Of a DNA stretch of 64,000 nt, positions 60,781-64,000 are shown one piece after another (positions within the stretch are counted from its first letter, which is position 1; the number at the start of each line of letters is the position of its first letter). The translations under genes were made by a program, and so were the position numbers. Below the pieces are notes generated by a model. That model searched no databases. It was given only the letters and a program-made list of their open reading frames with translations, and was not told the origin of the DNA. Origin of the DNA: Nepenthes gracilis (taxonomy: Eukaryota > Streptophyta > Magnoliopsida > Caryophyllales > Nepenthaceae); assembly GCA_033239525.1 (NCBI GenBank), contig BSYO01000014.1, positions 14,802,021-14,866,020 on the forward strand, given 5' to 3'.

Positions 60781-63700
60781 CACAACACTAATAAAAAATA
60801 TGAATAAATAGTAATTAAAAAATAAAAATATATATATAGATCTAATAAAATTTAGATAAATATGATAAAAAAGATTTAAATTACTTACTCTTAAATGATA
60901 TTATATCAAATTAAGTGATATAATAAAAGTAACTATATGTAGTTGAGTCTAGCTAGTAAGACATAAGACTCTTTTATCATTGACAATATGCTAATTTTAT
61001 AGATATTTAGAAAAAGTGAGTGCTTACAAATGTTGAAAGATAATATGAAAAAATGTTACTATGAAAAATTATTTCTTAAAGTTTAAATATTTATAAACTT
61101 TTATTGTTATATCAAGAGAGGGGGGATAATACAAGTGCTAATAAATCATTATTGCTCTTAATCATTGTCATTGAAGTATAAAGTGATTAATAAGGGTATT
61201 GCTCATTTAATTTTACATGGATTTATTGGTTTCTTATTTAGTCAAATATGATATTAAATAAAATATTTTATTATGTACTAACATATTTATATAGTAAAGT
61301 TATATTAAATTTAAAAATAATATATTTACAGTTATATATGTGAACAATGCAACTAAATTATGTTATTTAATAAAATAATAATTTTATTTTTTGTTCCATG
61401 AGAGAAAAAAAATATGAGTAAAATAAAGCAGGAGGCTATTAGCAATATCTCATTTATCAGATTTTTAATTGAATTTAATAATTTTGATTTTATTTTTAAA
61501 AAATATAAAAACTAGAATTAATTTTTTTAAATTGAGGATCAACTTTAATTTTAGAAAGTAAAATTAGAATCTTTTAAAAAATAATTTAAATTTAAAAAAA
61601 CATAGATTAAAAAAGAAAATCAAATCGGGATCTACGGTCAATAATTTCCTTATCAAAACTGAAGAGTCACGTGACTCGTGAAAAGCCTCACATTTGTCCT
61701 TGGGAATCAAGGAACCCTAAGCATCCAGGGTCAGTCTCAGAATCTGCAAGCCTATATTAATTTTTTTTAATAAAAAAAAACCCTCCCAATAAATAAATAT
61801 AAATATATATATATTAAAATGATATTATATTTATTTATTTATATTAATATAATTATAAATTAATAAATAAATATTATATAAATTAAAAAAAATATAAAGA
61901 TAGAGAAATGGTTATATATATTGATATATTTACATATATTTATTTATATATATACTGCTATTCTTTTGGGCCTTTAATCTTAGTAACTTATCTTAATAAC
62001 CATGTATTTTAAGAACCCTGATTTCTTTTATGCATATCCTCAGGTGCACCTTCTACAATGAAATGCACCATAATAAATTATTCATTTAAGTATTATTTAT
62101 ATAAAATATTTTTTTTGTAAGTACTACATCTTTTAAAATATTTTAGATTTTTAAAAATTTTAATATAAATACAAAATTTTAAATTATAACACCGAAAACT
62201 AAAATATTTGCAAACTAGGTCAAATTAACAGTTACAATCGTAGATAAAAATAATAATCATTTTACACTAATAACTGATTTTAATTTGATTTAACGATCAT
62301 AAATTTTATTTAGATTTGAATGAAATTCAACTCAAAACCCTATTTGATCAAATCTCCTTCTATATTTTATTTGTGCCTACATTTAAGAGGCCAAATATTT
62401 ATGGGTAGTAAATGAGTCAAACTACCCATGGTATAGCCTAACACTTGAAACAATGTCAGGCCGCTTGATAGACGGCCCCATGGACTATGCTAGCATGGCC
62501 TATAGTAATTTTATTTATATTTATTATTTTATTAATTAATTTATATAATTTTTTAGTTTTAATAATAATATAATATAAAAATATTATTTTAATATTTATA
62601 CATATATTGATATTAGTTCTGAATTATCAAAATCACAATTTGATTCTTATCAAAAATACCACTACAGCTATTTCTTTTAATTATGGATGCTTCTTACAAA
62701 ACATTCTAATAATGTGTAGTAATTTTTGAGATTAAATAAACTAAATGTCAATAATGAGTTGTTTATAAAAATTTAAAAAAATTACATGTTTAAAAATTTC
62801 AAGTGCACAAGACACTTAATAAGACACATAAAAAATATAAAAAATAATTATTATTTTTAATTTAAATTGAAATAATATTTTTAGGTTATATAAAGTTAAA
62901 AAATTTTCAGTACAACTAGCAATTAAATCAAAAAAATGACAAAATATATAGTTCAGTTGAAGAATATTTTTCTTATGATAGAAAACTATAAATTTAAATG
63001 GTATGTGTAGAAGTGCTTATAATTTAGACGTGTAAAAATATCTTGATAAACTATTAAATATGAGGTTATTCATTTTTTTTATAATTTAAATAAGAATTAA
63101 TTTAAGAACTAATATATGATAAATTTAATATTTTTTAAATTAATAATATGTAGTTATTACGTAATAATTTACCTTATATTTATATTATAATATATTAAAA
63201 TTTTAAAAATTAAAAATTATAAAAAATTATTGATTTTAAAATTTTAAGTATCCACACACTACTTCTATAACTTTTAAAATAATTAATACTATTATAAATA
63301 AATTTAAAATATTTAACAAGATTGTTTTTATTACTTTTGACAATAATTATGTTATTTTTTATTTAAGATATAATTTTTAAATTTTAAATGATAAATTATT
63401 TTACACAAGACTTTCATATCATATTATTCTGTTTTAATCATCTTTTATAATAAAAATATCTTAATAGTCAAGCTGATTATAAATATTGAATGAAAATGGT
63501 TGCCATAATTAAAGATATTTTATAAGTATTTTATTTTTACTATTAAGAAACTTACAGATATTTATTACACTATTCGATTGTATAGTATAATCCTAAATTT
63601 TGTGCTCATCTCACATAATCCTTACACGAATATTACGTAATTTTTCAATAACACTTCTCATGCCTACCAAAAGACCAAACCACATAGTAAATAAAAAGCA

Positions 63701-64000
63701 CAGCATAAAAAATAAAAAATTAATAAGGTGTTTGACTGAATAGAACAATAAAAATAAATAAAAATGAAATTTTTGTAATAAAAATAATAATTAGTAAAAT
63801 AAAAATAAAATGACTTATGCTTGAAGGAGATTGCATCGTTATTTATGTATGGGTTTCCACTTTGAAGTGTGAAACAATGTAGAAATTTACAATTAAATAA
63901 TGTTAAAAAAATAATTTATACATATTTTAATTTGTGTGATTTATGATAATTTTTCTGATAAATTAAAGTGAAATAAATAAAACATGGTGGCCCTTCTTGA
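60781..64000. other. AT-rich intergenic, no gene recognised
   Basis: Extremely AT-rich and low in coding content. Small islands of more balanced composition lie at about 61620-61760, including a perfect 14-bp palindrome GAGTCACGTGACTC (61664-61677) with a G-box core, and at about 62380-62520. I see no gene, RNA gene or bounded transposon. Confidence 0.5.

Overview
This is a window of nuclear DNA from a flowering plant, most likely a eudicot. The evidence is three plant-type genes (two with GT-AG introns), very AT-rich spacers, and a heavy load of degraded LTR retrotransposons, plant L1-type LINEs, solo LTRs and small DNA elements. I cannot name the species. About 7 kb or less of the 64 kb is host coding and UTR sequence.

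Host genes, all on the minus strand: (1) 3160-4572, an intronless, GC-rich plant ornithine/lysine decarboxylase-like gene of 470 codons, with the catalytic residues kept but an unusual Cys at the residue known to set ornithine versus lysine preference; (2) 23718-39923, a ten-exon NEMP/DUF2215 (PNET2-like) inner nuclear membrane protein gene. I could assemble it in frame to 487 codons, and its last exon lies beyond an 8.0 kb intron filled by a LINE that itself carries a solo LTR; (3) 53505-54844, a three-exon DUF4228/PADRE protein gene of 175 codons with an MGNC acylation-type N terminus.

Layout: 1-1452 AT-rich repeats and a solo LTR with TSD; 2149-2375 a foldback MITE with 11-bp TSD; 3160-4572 decarboxylase; 5101-12509 a Ty3/gypsy element with both LTRs and TSD but with pol replaced by other repeat DNA; 13.9-14.4 kb an unidentified decayed reading frame; 14.55-17.17 kb a solo LTR-like block containing a 43-unit minisatellite; 18.96-21.2 kb a minus-strand LTR pair around a gag remnant; 22397-22570 a 174-bp LTR-like element with a plant snRNA-type promoter arrangement; 23.7-39.9 kb NEMP gene with nested LINE; 40.9-41.2 kb LINE fragment; 41.5 to about 50.6 kb a decayed Tat-like gypsy element with an antisense extra reading frame; 52.9-53.2 kb a duplicated LTR-like block; 53.5-54.8 kb DUF4228 gene; 56280-57310 a second solo LTR of the first family, reversed; 57.7-60.8 kb a LINE with an internally duplicated reverse-transcriptase segment; 60.8-64 kb AT-rich DNA without recognisable genes.

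The three genes act in unrelated processes (polyamine or alkaloid precursor synthesis, nuclear envelope organisation, probable stress response), so no shared pathway is suggested. The most interesting points are the decarboxylase specificity residue, the host exon isolated behind a nested-transposon intron, the Pol III-like promoter spacing in a tiny LTR-like element, and the minisatellite inside an LTR. All family calls come from reading the sequence; no database search was possible.
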